Position numbers and translations under genes: made by a program. 64,000 nt of DNA from Ophiodon elongatus (Eukaryota > Chordata > Actinopteri > Perciformes > Hexagrammidae). The stretch is taken from assembly GCA_016806645.1 (NCBI GenBank), contig JACSYO010000471.1:2482501-2546500 (forward strand), in the 5' to 3' direction. Of the stretch, positions 49,845 through 60,133 are shown in pieces (the stretch's first letter is position 1; every line of letters starts with the position of its first letter). The notes below the pieces were generated by a model that was given only the letters and a program-made list of their open reading frames with translations, ran no database searches and had not been told where the DNA came from.

Positions 49845-49905
49845 CTGGACCAATCAGAGAAGAGACGAGAGGCCCAGCAGCCAATAGGAGAGGCGGGACG
49901 GGGAC
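49845..49905. promoter_or_regulatory. double CCAAT box with GC-rich element
   Basis: CCAATCAG at 49,850, CCAATAGG at 49,881 and GGCGGGAC at about 49,892, spaced about 31 bp, the usual arrangement for NF-Y sites. They lie 1.4 kb upstream of the pfkfb4 ATG and might serve an alternative first exon. Function is inferred only. Confidence 0.3.
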
Positions 49906-50399
49906 AGGGAGGGCGTGCTGGCTGCTGGGAGCATCGAGGAGATGGTCGTGGGCACAAGTTTCACACGACCCATTCACGAGCCACACATAACTTCAACATT
50001 ATATAATGTGAATGCATGTGGACCACGGATTTCAATCAGTTGCTGTTAGCTTGGTCTTCTTCAAGCCAAAATATGTGAGGTTAACATTGTCCAACCAAAA
50101 CAATAGATTTTTTAGAGAATAGAAGACCCCTGACTCAGATCTTCTAAAATACAAAAGCACATTCATGCTCTACTCTCAGATTGCTGTTCTAAAACACCCG
50201 TTCCTCAAAACACTACACACGTTTAGCCTAATCTTCAAGAAAAAAAATCTAGTTCACATAGAACACACTGACATTCAAAATGAGAATACCTAAATTTCCT
50301 CCTATCCATCCTGACTAGTCACACGGGCAAACACAATTATACAATTAGCAATCAGAGCTTAATCAATAAAAGGGCCACAAATGCCAACATGAGAGAGAG

Positions 50400-50880
50400 A
50401 GAGGCATAGCAAGAGAAGTGAGAGGAGGAGGAGGAGGAGGAGGACGAGGAGGAGGACGAGGACGAGGAGGAGGACAAGGACGAGGAGGAGGACGAGGACG
50501 AGGAGGAGGAGGACGAGGACGAGGAGGAGGAGGACGAGGATGAGGAGGACGAGGAGGAGGACGAGGAGGAGGACGAGGAGGAGGAGGAGGAGGAGGACGA
50601 GGAGGAGGACGAGGAGGAGGAGGACGAGGAGGAGGACGAGGAGGAGCAAGAGCAAGGAAAGCAATATACCTGAACAGGTTCACAGTAGCTAAGGCAAGAC
50701 ATCTACTCTTATTACAATAATGTAGTACTGCATACAGTATTCAATAATTACTGTATTACAGTATTACAAGTGGTACTGTACATACATGGTATTTACAATA
50801 TTGGCCAGGGAGAGCCATGCTAGTGATGCTGATGAGATGCTGAGGCCGGACCGAAACAGAAGACAGGATGCAGCCGCGTT
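50400..50880 (+). mobile_element. internally deleted IS630/Tc1-mariner-like transposon
   Basis: Two pieces of one transposase type lie on the plus strand. At 50,418-50,646 the GGA/CGA codon frame reads long Gly-Arg strings, like the GRGRGRG N-terminus of a fish transposase group. At about 50,795-50,875 a frame reads LARESHASDADEMLRPDRNR and RQDAAA, which resembles the C-terminal LAREN.ACDVDE.LWPDRNRRQDA signature of the same group as I recall it. The catalytic core between them is absent. The family name and the pairing of the two ends are inferences from memory; no search was run. Confidence 0.45.
50418..50646. repeat. GAGGAC/GAGGAG minisatellite
   Basis: About 230 bp of interspersed GAG, GAC and AAG trinucleotides in 6-, 9- and 12-bp higher-order units. 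Strong purine asymmetry on the plus strand (C only in GAC) allows triplex or slipped structures. All frames are open, which creates artefactual Arg/Gly, Pro/Arg and Ser ORFs. Confidence 0.95.
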
Positions 50881-51039
50881 TACATTTTTACTTTTTATAT
50901 TCTTTGTTCTGTATGTTGCACACTTTACAAATCTGACTTTGTGTTTGTTTGGATCTCTACTGTATTTATATTTTATTAAAAAAAAAAAAAACATGTTTTT
51001 GTTCATACAGTAACTTTGAGTTTCTTTATTGGAGTATAA

Positions 51040-51530
51040 ATTATGCCAAATATTTTTACAACAGACTCCTGTACATACGTAGTATGTGTAACACTAAACA
51101 TGCAAAAGGCATCTTCTGATAAGGCATTCATACTTTTACATTCATAAAAGTGTTTTACATTGAGCACATCATTGTGGAATTGGTTATTGTAAATGTTTAT
51201 TCATGTGATAATGCGTGTCATTTGAACACAATTTACCATTTTTAGAAGACATAGTTCTGTTTTGAATGCAAAGTTTCCTTTTTGGGATTTGTGGAGTTTT
51301 ACCTTTTGTGTCTTTTGACACTCATTTTTGTAGAATTCTGAGAATATAAGGTATGTTTTTAGAAAATGTAGAAAACTATAATACAGTAGGTTGTTCTGAG
51401 CCCAATGAAACCTAATGTAATGTCAAAGTTGTGACACCAGGTGACGCTGTGTACTCACGTTTAAAAAGGCCAGGCAGTTTGGACTGCAGCAAAGTAAAGG
51501 AAATTAATGAAAATCTAGTTGAGACAAAGA
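51040..51530. other. AT-rich flank, nothing recognised
   Basis: AT-rich sequence without an ORF, splice signals or a repeat I can name. It may belong to the 3' part of the transposon at 50.4-50.9 kb. Confidence 0.3.
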
Positions 51531-51533
51531 TTC

Positions 51534-51640
51534 AATTCAATTCAATTCATTTTTGTATAGCCCAAAATCACAAATTTGCCTCAGAGGGCTTTACAATCTG
51601 CACACGATGACATCCTCTGTCCCAGGACCTCTCATCGAGA
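51534..51640 (+). repeat. dispersed repeat family B, 5' fragment
   Basis: ATTCAATTCAATTCA is followed by TTTTGTATAGCCCAAAATCA, TTTGCCTCAGAGGG, TTTACAATCTG and GACATCCTCTG. The same string order opens the long copy at 62,889. It is cut off after about 105 bp. Confidence 0.85.
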
Positions 51641-51772
51641 AGATGCAAAATGCGAAAGATGCAGCTTACTGGCAGCTGTGTTATCAACTCGGCATCTATT
51701 GTGACAATAAACACATCCAGAGGTCAGAGGGCACCGTCCTCAGGGAAAGTCAGCATGTCTAATCCCATCAGC

Positions 51773-51900
<128 letters not shown>

Positions 51901-52474
51901 ATTAAATATATTAAAATAATATTCCCAGACCAGCAGAGCCAGTTTTAAGGGTAACAAAGCAGATTCCTTCAGCTTCAATTCAAACCTTTGGTAAAACTTT
52001 AATGTATAATTTCAACAACAAAATTACTCAAACTCTTCACAAAGAATATTTATATTTGTTATAAATAATGTATATAACCACTGCAAACACTGCTGCAAAA
52101 GTGTCATATTATGCTGACTGCCAAATTGCAGCATTTATCAACCTGCTGTGACGTCTCTGCTCGTTGGCTTTTAACTTGTGACCACTTGCATTGTCCTCTT
52201 TAATTATTTTATTTTATTTTTGAGCAATGTAACAACTCACTGCTGAATAACGCAGATCTTTTATAGCTGATGAAGGGTTAAACTTCCTTTTGCATGAAGT
52301 GTTTACACTATCTTGTCAAGATCATAAGCAGCCTAAAAGATTCACTGCTGTGTCCTTTAGTTAATTTTATGTTGTGTATGTTAAATAGAAAACATAATGT
52401 TGAGTCGATGATCTCATAGCGATTAGTCTAGAGTACCTCCAGTTTAGTTTAAAAAGGTCAGGACCTTATTTTGA

Positions 52475-52965
52475 TTTCTGCTAACATTACACCAACATAT
52501 GATTGATCTTTCAATTAAAATGCAGTTACCCCCCATTTTGCTGCTATAACTAACTTCCCTCTTGGGAACGATGTCTATAGGATTTCGTAACCTGACTGCA
52601 GGGATTATCCAGATACTGACGTTGGGCAATGAGGCCTGGCTCACAGTCAGCACCCTACAGGTGTTGGACGGGGTGGAGGTCAGGGCTCCGTGGAGGCAAT
52701 TCAACTTCCTCTGCACCAAAACTAGGAAAGCATTCATTTAAGACCTAATTCGGTTTTGGCAACAGTTTGGGGCAGAAGACCCTTTCTTTTTCAAGATGAC
52801 AGTGTCACTGTACGCAAACAATACAGCACACTATTGCCTAAATTATAATGAAATACTGTACCATTTGTATGTCCATTAACTAGAACTAAGGGATCTAGCA
52901 CTAACCATGAAAAACAAACTCAGAGTAAAAGTATGTGGACAGGGGCGTTCACAGACTTGACATTG
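52475..52965 (-). mobile_element. Tc1-like transposon relic
   Basis: On the minus strand, AACAGTTTGGGGCAGAAGACC and CTTTTTCAAGATGACAGTG, GTGCAGAGGAAGTTGAATTG, GAGCCCTGACCTCCACCCC, TGCGAGCCAGGCCT-like CTGTGAGCCAGGCCTC and GTTATAGCAGCAAAATGGGG follow the C-terminal half of a fish Tc1-type transposase in order. The near-invariant SPDLxPxxHLW signature is visible as SPDLHPVQHL and then a stop. A probable terminal repeat, AAAAGTATGTGGACA, lies at about 52,927 on the plus strand. The element is internally deleted and full of stops. Confidence 0.75.
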
Positions 52966-55240
52966 ACGCTGATTTTGCCCAATCAGCAGTCCAGAAAACA
53001 AAGATATTCATTTTACACTTGTATCACTCAGAAAAAGAGTAAACACCATACTGGAGAAGCTGCACACAGAGAATCTTTAGCATGTTTTCTTCAACCATTA
53101 CTTGATTTTCAAATATGTTCATAGATATATTCATATAATATATAAATTCTGTGTTGATCAACTATGAATCCAGAATCGGTCTATAGGTCCCTTTTATGTT
53201 TCTTGAGACAGAGGATGGCAGAAGAGACGGTGAGACCTGAACAAGCAATATTCATTTCTCCATTGTACAGACATGTTGCTACTTTTGCAATCGTAAACAT
53301 ACAGAAATAACATAAACAATCCTGCACTTGAATGCTCCCAGATGCAAAACATCAGCAAGATCAGTGCACTGAGCAGGCGTACAATGACTGCATAGGCATC
53401 ACACACACACGTAGGCTACAGCAGCTCTGCCTGAAGCCTATAATGAGATTCTGAGTGAGCGGGTGAACTTTCCCCCAGATAGAGAGCAGACACAGGGAGG
53501 GAGGGCGAGAGGGCGGTGCAGTGAGCCAGCCAGCAATACGATGAACAAGGATGAGAAAGAGTGATTTGTTTCCGTGATTATTCAGAGAAGGGATCTGGCG
53601 TAAATAAAGAACAAAAATAAGGATTACTGGGAAAAATAGAGAGGATAAAAATAGAGGGCGGGAGAAGGTAGATTTACTGCAGCTGGCAGCATCTGAGGCA
53701 CGGGGGTAAATATGGTGTGCGGTATACAGCCACCGTGAAGTGCACATAGGGATACAATGTGAGTTGAGTCTGCTGCACCCACTGAAGCATATTTATCTCC
53801 ATCTGCAGTGATCAACACATGCGGGCTCGTTGGGCACTAGACACAGAGCTAACTCAATGCTTTACAGCCAGTGTCTTCTTAACATCATATTTACATCACT
53901 GTTAACAGAAGGGGCAGCTTAATATGCACTTAAACTGTTATCACTGTATTGAATAGCTAAAATACAAAAGTTGCGGACTGTATTTGTTCTTAAAATAACT
54001 AGATCAGCATCCACAAATACACAGGCACACAAGCATGTTTTTCTTGTTTTTCTGCTTAGCCCCACCTCTCTGTGTGTTGGCAGGCCGGCAACTCACCAAC
54101 ACAGTCTGAGATCTGTTCATCCCTCATGCATCTACCACAACATGTAAACCACTGTGACCATATTCGTACAAGGAACAGCAATGAATCCGTCCCTCGAGAT
54201 ACAAAGTCTTGATAGGTAGAGTTTGTCCTCTCTGCAGGGCGTTGATCAACAAGACAGCTCAGTAACACAATGTTAAACAGGCCAAGGCTTCATGACAAAG
54301 AGTTACGCAATAACATATTCTTATAATAACTGAGTCACCGGATTATATGGGCCACAGTATTAGCATTGGTTTAGATCCCATTTGTATGCTCATAATCCTT
54401 TGTAGCATGTGATGTAGTCTCGATAAGAGACAAAGTATAGTCGGCTGGGATTGACAGCATGTAAAAGTTAACACACACAAGTTCCAGCTGAAATGTTTAG
54501 AGCAACATTAAACTACATTTGACACAAGTCAGCACCCATTAGACCAGGATTGTGGACCAAAACGAACACTGAAATCTCCATCTGTCCCATTCACTGCCAT
54601 CAATGCTACTTAACATTGTATTAAAATCAATCTTTGTGATACACACATTTAGTGGTTACAGGAATCACCAAACCAACAATAAAATACATTTAAAAGCGAG
54701 TCTACAATATCCTTTGAAAACACAGCTGACCTTATGTTGGAGGTCAGGGTCTGCAGAGATAACCACCTGGCCAGAAGTGTCACCGTGTGGTGCTACCGCA
54801 CAGTCCCTGGCATTACCTTTGCATCGTTTAGACCCAAAGCAATAACTAACTCGAGACATTTCCAGAACATTCTCGAGTACCAACTTCACCTCTCGGATCT
54901 GCTCGGGGCTCTTTGACACGGCATGACACTGCAAATAAGTGATGTTTGGAAAGCTTTTCGAAGCAAAGTATGTGTTTACTTCCTCTCACTGACAGCCAGC
55001 CCACCAGTTACGTTAGCTTACAGGCTAGCTAACCAGCAGCTGCAGCCAGGCTTATCAGCAGATAAGGAAGATACTAGTCTCCCAAAGCATCCCTGACATT
55101 TGCAAACTGTGTCTTCGGTACGTGGAAGCTGGAATACCCAGTCTGTCCCAAATACCCCGTCTGTGCACCGCAGCCCGTCCCACTTCCCCCCGGTAGCAGA
55201 CCCTGTCCGCTGTGAAGCATGCCTACGTGACACAGACTTG
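52966..55240. other. gene-poor interval
   Basis: About 2.3 kb with no confirmed exon. A minus-strand segment at about 54,760-54,920 has an acceptor-like TTTGCAG followed by a 66-codon open frame (EQIREVKLVLENVLEMSRV) and a donor-like AAG|GTCAGC. It cannot be joined in frame with the ATG exon candidate at 55,407, so I do not call it a gene. Confidence 0.3.
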
Positions 55241-55244
55241 TTTA

Positions 55245-55560
55245 CTTCATCCGCGCGCTAGTCCAGCTGCTCTGTAGCACTCACTGCACACACAACTAGT
55301 GTCACAAACATACACGTATCAGAAAAAGAGACAAGCGAGAGCTCGGGAGGAGTTTGCACCCTACCTGCCCTGTCCCGCATGTTTATCGCGCGGCAAGAGC
55401 CCCTCATGGTCCGGGTTTAAAGCCTCTTCCCAGCGTGGCGTGCAGCGCGAGTCCCTCCAGCAGCACAGCAATGAATGAAGAGAGTGGAGTGCCGTGAGAG
55501 GCGCGCGCTCATTATCGCGTCCATACGCACGCACTCACGCGCGCGCGCACAAGCACGTCC
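55245..55560 (-). promoter_or_regulatory. CpG-rich promoter-like block, gene unidentified
   Basis: Strong local CpG enrichment (many GCGCG runs) in otherwise AT-rich DNA. On the minus strand an ATG at 55,407 (and one at 55,380) opens a short frame MRGSCRAINMRDRA that meets a fair donor, GGGCAG|GTAGGG, at 55,365. This could be the first exon of a minus-strand gene or non-coding RNA. No matching downstream exon was found, so the gene is unproven. Confidence 0.35.
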
Positions 55561-56380
55561 ACTTGTTATTGTTGAGCCGTGCTCATGAAAGTCCATTTTT
55601 TCTTTACCTCTTCCCCTGTTTACATATGTTTTAGGTCCCTTTAGGCAAATGAGCCATCATTAGTCACATACTCACCACTAATAGGCCCCAGGTTGGGTTT
55701 TGGTAATTACCATTTATTGTAAATTTGTTAGAGAATTTGCACCACATAAACTACAGCAGCAACCAAGATGAGTCCTGTTGTAAAACACGATCTTCAGATC
55801 CTGTCTTGTTGGGGGGTAATGTGTAAAAATGTAGATATGATTTATTATTTCAGTTTATATTGTGCTCACATGGTGCAGATTGTTAAATTACTAAATAGTC
55901 TTTTCAAATATTCTTGTATTTACCAGTTCGACGCCCCTTGAAGGAAGAAGAGAAACAACTTTAACAGCATCTGTACATATCTGTCCAAAATGATTAGAGT
56001 GAAACAGTTAGATTTGAGCTCCTTTTGTGACCAATACATAACTAAGGAATCAATGTGCATGCTATATTAAACTTTGACATGAACAAATCCTAGCCATTTA
56101 ATCTTCATCACTGGCTTCAGGACATCTTTACCTCCCAGTAAAAACGAATCTCCACATAGAGCTTTTTCAGCTTTTATCTGCTACCCATCTGAGCTTTATT
56201 ATTAGTTAGTCAGTAGAGTATTTAGATATTTCTGGGTATTGTTATTTAGTTGATAATGGATTGTTCTTTTAACCAATTACATATGTGTTTTTTTAGCTTT
56301 GTGTTTCACAGTATTTCGGGATGTTTGTTGACCTAGGTGGCCAGCTGCATAAAACTGAAATAAAGCATGAGATGTTGGAA
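55561..56380. other. AT-rich spacer, nothing recognised
   Basis: About 800 bp without ORF, repeat or splice signals that I can support. Confidence 0.4.
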
Positions 56381-57049
56381 GTTGATTGAAGTTCGCAGTG
56401 CATGATGGGCACGCTGGCTGCCGCTCCTCTTGACACTTTGTTACCGCTTGTGTGATTTATGTGACTTTTTATTGATGTGACTTTTTATAGCTATTTTATT
56501 CAACCCCGTTTTAGTTTTTTTTTTTGTGTATTGTGATTGCTCCCTGAGTTGAAATACGACAGACTTGTGCCTACCTCCCGTGTTGGAATACGGTCGGGAT
56601 TAATTTGAGAGCCTACCTCCCGTGTTGGAATCCAATAGGAATACGGCGGACTTTGGACTGACCAATGAAACTGAGAGCCCACCTGCTCTACTGGAGTCGT
56701 TGCAAGTTGGCGTGTCTTGTTTTGTGTTCTGTTCTGACGTCGGCGCTGGCAATGACGTCATACACCGCCCCGCAGCTGTGGCGTTTGCGCCGCTTCATGG
56801 TTCCACCCGACAAGGGGTTCATAGCCCGCTGTCGGGAGTGTGGGATTCAGAGAAGCGGACCCCACTACATCCACAGAGGTTCGCGCCGCGGTTTCAACGT
56901 GGAATCAGGAAACAAAACAAACCTAGGAGTCATCGTCGGAAACATCGCGAGATTACCCAATACCAGGCACAATGGGTAACATGGAGTGGATCGCAGTGTA
57001 TTACGGAGCTTGCAGAGACTTCCACTCCCAGCTCTGTGTCCTACCACCA

Positions 57050-59884
57050 TGGAGCTGCTGAACACACAATCCCTCACTAATAAATCACTCCTCATATACG
57101 ACCATATTCTGGACAAAGGGCTTGACTTCATGTGCCTAACAGAAACCTGGCATAAACCAGGGGACTACTCCGTGCTTAATGAAGCATGCCCCCTGGCTAT
57201 AACTACATGGAGAAAGCCCGCAGCTCTGGTCGTGGTGGTGGACTAGCCATCATGCACCGGGCTGAACTAAATCTATCTCCTCTGCCAATGCCTGATCTTT
57301 CCTCTATGGAATGCCTGGCCTTCAAATGCAAATCTCCATACTCCATGACAGTGCTTCTCATATACCGTCCTCCAAAACCAAACCCATCTTTTATACCTGA
57401 GATAAGTGATCTCCTCACCTCACTCTGCACTATGTCAACTAACATTGTCATTGTTGGTGATTTAAATATCCATGTGGACAACCCCTCCTGTCAGTTTGCA
57501 GCAGATTTCCTGAGTGTGCTTGAGTGTCTTGGCCTGCAGCAGCATGTTGAGGTTCCTCCTCACACCAAGGGGCACACTCTGGATCTGGTTATCACTGACT
57601 CTGCTGCCATCAGTAACCTACAGGTTTATGATCTTGGTGTGTCCGACCACAAGGTGGTCTCAATGGCCTTGACTTTTATGCTGCCTACTACTAGACCTAA
57701 GCGTCAAATGTCTTTCCGGAACTGGAAAAGCATTGACTCAGCCACTATGACCATGGATCTCCAGCTCATCACCTGCCCAGCCTCTGCATCAATGGATGAA
57801 TTAGTGGAACTCTGTAATACATCCCTGAGCAGTGTTTTTGATCTCCATGCCCCTGTCAAGTCACGTGAGGTAAATTTCTCACGCTCCGCTCCCTGGTTCA
57901 CAGATGAGCTGTGGAAAATAAAAACAGCTGGGCGTGTCCTGGAACGACGCTGCAGACACTCTGGGCTCACTGTCCATAAACTGGCTTTCCGTGAGCATCA
58001 AAGGGCCTACTCCAACTCCCTTAAAGATGCTCGCTCACAGTTCTATTCCAGCTTAATCAATAAAAACCCAGGCAACTCTAAACAGCTTTTTTCGACCATA
58101 AACCATCTCCTGAAGCCACAACCATCCTCTTCAACTGAGGCTACAGAGGAGCAATGCAACAGCTTCATTGACTTTTTCAAATCCAAAGTCAACAACATTC
58201 GCTCTCTGATGTCCAGCTCTCCATCTCTGCTTCCCTCTGACACCAACACCTTATCTGCGAGTGTGCTGTCTCCTCTACATCTCGCTGAGATTCAGGAGAG
58301 CCATGTTGAGGAAATCCTCAGAAAAATGAAATCCTGTACCTGTACCCTGGACCCCATTCCCACTGCTCTGCTCAAGTCACATATCCCCACTCTGTCCTTT
58401 CATCACCAAAGTTGTTAACCTTTCCCTTCAGTCGGGCTGTGTACCAGCTGCTCTCAAGGTTGCTGTCATCCGCCCCCTTCTCAAGAAGCCCACCCTGGAC
58501 CCGGAGGTTTTAGCCAACTTCAGGCCTATCTCCAACCTTGCCTTCCTGTCCAAGGTGTTAGAGAAGGTAGTTGCTTCTCAACTTCAGGACCACCTCAAAC
58601 ACAACAACTTATTTGAAACCTTCCAGTCAGGATTTCGTTCAGCCCACAGCACTGAAACAGCTTTGCTCAGGGTTACGAATGACCTGCTGATGACAGCCGA
58701 TGCAGGATCACCCTCACTCCTCATCCTCCTGGACCTGACTGCTGCATTTGACACAGTGGATCACACTATCCTCCTAGAGCGCCTCCACACCACCATCGGA
58801 CTATCAGACTCTGCACTCAAGTGGTTTCAGTCCTACCTTTCTGGCAGAACTGAATATGTCTCACTGGGAAGATGTCCAGACTGCTTCCTGTCTCCTGTGG
58901 TGTTCCACAAGGGTCGGTCCTCGGCCCCATCCTCTTCATTATTTATATGCTACCCCTCGGTCGTGTCATCAGCAGACATAGGATGCCCTTCCACTGTTAT
59001 GCTGATGACACACAGCTCTACATAAAAACTGCCCCAAGCCCCTCTGCAGCCATGTCATGTCTCACCGCCTGTCTTGGGGAGATAAAGGCATGGATGAGCA
59101 ACAACTTTCTCCAGTTAAACAGAAACGAAACCGAAGCCCTCCTTGTTGGCACTCCACACCAGGTTCAGTCATCCTCCATAACTCATCTCACCTTTGACGG
59201 TCAGGTCATACCCCTCTCCTCCACAGTTACCAATCTGGGAGTTAGGTTTGACCCTCACCTGACCTTTAATGACCACATAAAATACCTATGCAAAACCTCC
59301 TTTTATCATCTTAAAAACATCTCCAAACTCCGCCCAACTTTAACCTTGTCAGATGCAGAGAAGCTCGTCCACGCCTTTATCTCCTCAAGACTGGACTACT
59401 GTAATTCACTTTTCACCGGGATCACTGCCAAGAACATCAAAAAACTACAATACATTCAAAACAGCGCTGCCAGGATCCTGATGAGAGTCCGTAAACATGA
59501 GCACATAACCCCCATCCTACACTCACTACACTGGCTCCCTGTCTCATTCCGGATTGACTACAAAGTCCTACTACTCACCCATGAATGCATAAACGGACAT
59601 GCACCTCCCTACCTACAGGAACTCATCACTCCCCAAACCTCCACCCGCACCCTCAGGTCCACAAACAGATCGCTCCTTCGGGTCCCCAACACCAAGCTCC
59701 ACACCATGGGGGACCGGGTCCCCAACACCAAGCTCCACACCATGGGGGACCGGGCCTTTTGCTCGGCAGCACCGCGGCTTTGGAACAGTTTCCCTGAACA
59801 CATGAGGGCAACACAGACACTGGACTCTTTTAAGACTGGCCTAAAAACCTTTTTATTCAGGAAGGCGTTTTTTACTCTGTGTTA
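57050..59884 (+). pseudogene. LINE ORF2 (endonuclease-reverse transcriptase), frameshifted
   Basis: Four frame segments cover one protein of about 940 aa: about 57,050-57,190, 57,186-58,394, about 58,397-58,870 and 58,872-59,884 (stop TAA). The break at 57,190 looks like loss of one C from a C run, the one at 58,394 like loss of two bases, and the one at 58,870 a single-base indel. Each segment is otherwise open, so the insertion is fairly young. The C-terminal part ends WNSFPEHMRATQTLDSFK, typical of fish L2. The YADD catalytic motif is intact. Confidence 0.88.
59679..59750 (+). repeat. 36-bp perfect tandem duplication in LINE ORF2
   Basis: Two identical 36-bp units, 59,679-59,714 and 59,715-59,750, each encoding RVPNTKLHTMGD in frame. 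Perfect identity shows the duplication is recent relative to the insertion. Confidence 0.95.
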
Positions 59885-60133
59885 AATCTGTCAGCTATTT
59901 CTTTCTTTATTATAGTCTGTTTTAACTATGTTTTTAAATATAGTCTGTTTTAATTATGTTTTAACTATGTACTATGTACTGGCTCTGTGCACTCTGAGAT
60001 TCTTATGAATGAAGAGTGCGTTATAAATTAAATTTATTATTATTTATTATTAGATGTAATAACATAACAGGTTAATCCGGCCATGGCCTTGTGGAAGACA
60101 AAGTGACAAAAAGCAGCATCTCAGCTGTATCAC

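Larger units (their letters stand above)
48601..49990. other. upstream flank of pfkfb4
   Basis: Non-coding sequence with the 25-27-bp minisatellite at 48,880-49,067 and a CCAAT/GC-box cluster near 49,850-49,900. No gene was recognised. Confidence 0.4.
56390..60052 (+). mobile_element. L2-type LINE, nearly full length, inactive
   Basis: A plus-strand non-LTR retrotransposon. The 5' part repeats the motif CCTACCTCCCGTGTTGGAAT at about 56,571 and 56,612. ORF2 starts near 57,050 with an apurinic endonuclease (ETWHKPGDYSV, GRGGGLAIMHR, GDLNIHVD, SDHKVVS). The reverse transcriptase has NFRPISNLAFLSKVLEKVV, LDLTAAFDTVDH, GVPQGSVLGPILF and CYADDTQLY. The tail is (ATT)n-like, ending about 60,052. The RT motif style matches fish L2/CR1-group elements. 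Frameshifts near 57,190, 58,394 and 58,870 break ORF2. Target-site duplications were not identified. Confidence 0.9.

Noticed and set aside
50352..50702. Long minus-strand Ser-, Leu- and Pro/Arg-rich ORFs
   Set aside because: They are reading frames of the GAGGAC minisatellite; every frame is open because the array lacks stop-forming bases.
54665..54934. Minus-strand exon-like ORF with EQIREVKLVLENVLEMSRV
   Set aside because: It has acceptor- and donor-like ends but cannot be joined in phase to the only nearby ATG exon, and open frames of this length are common by chance in the window.
55053..55200. Minus-strand frame MLHSGQGLLPGGSGTGCGAQ and following residues
   Set aside because: Gly-rich and protein-like, but it ends in a stop without a good donor and matches nothing I know.
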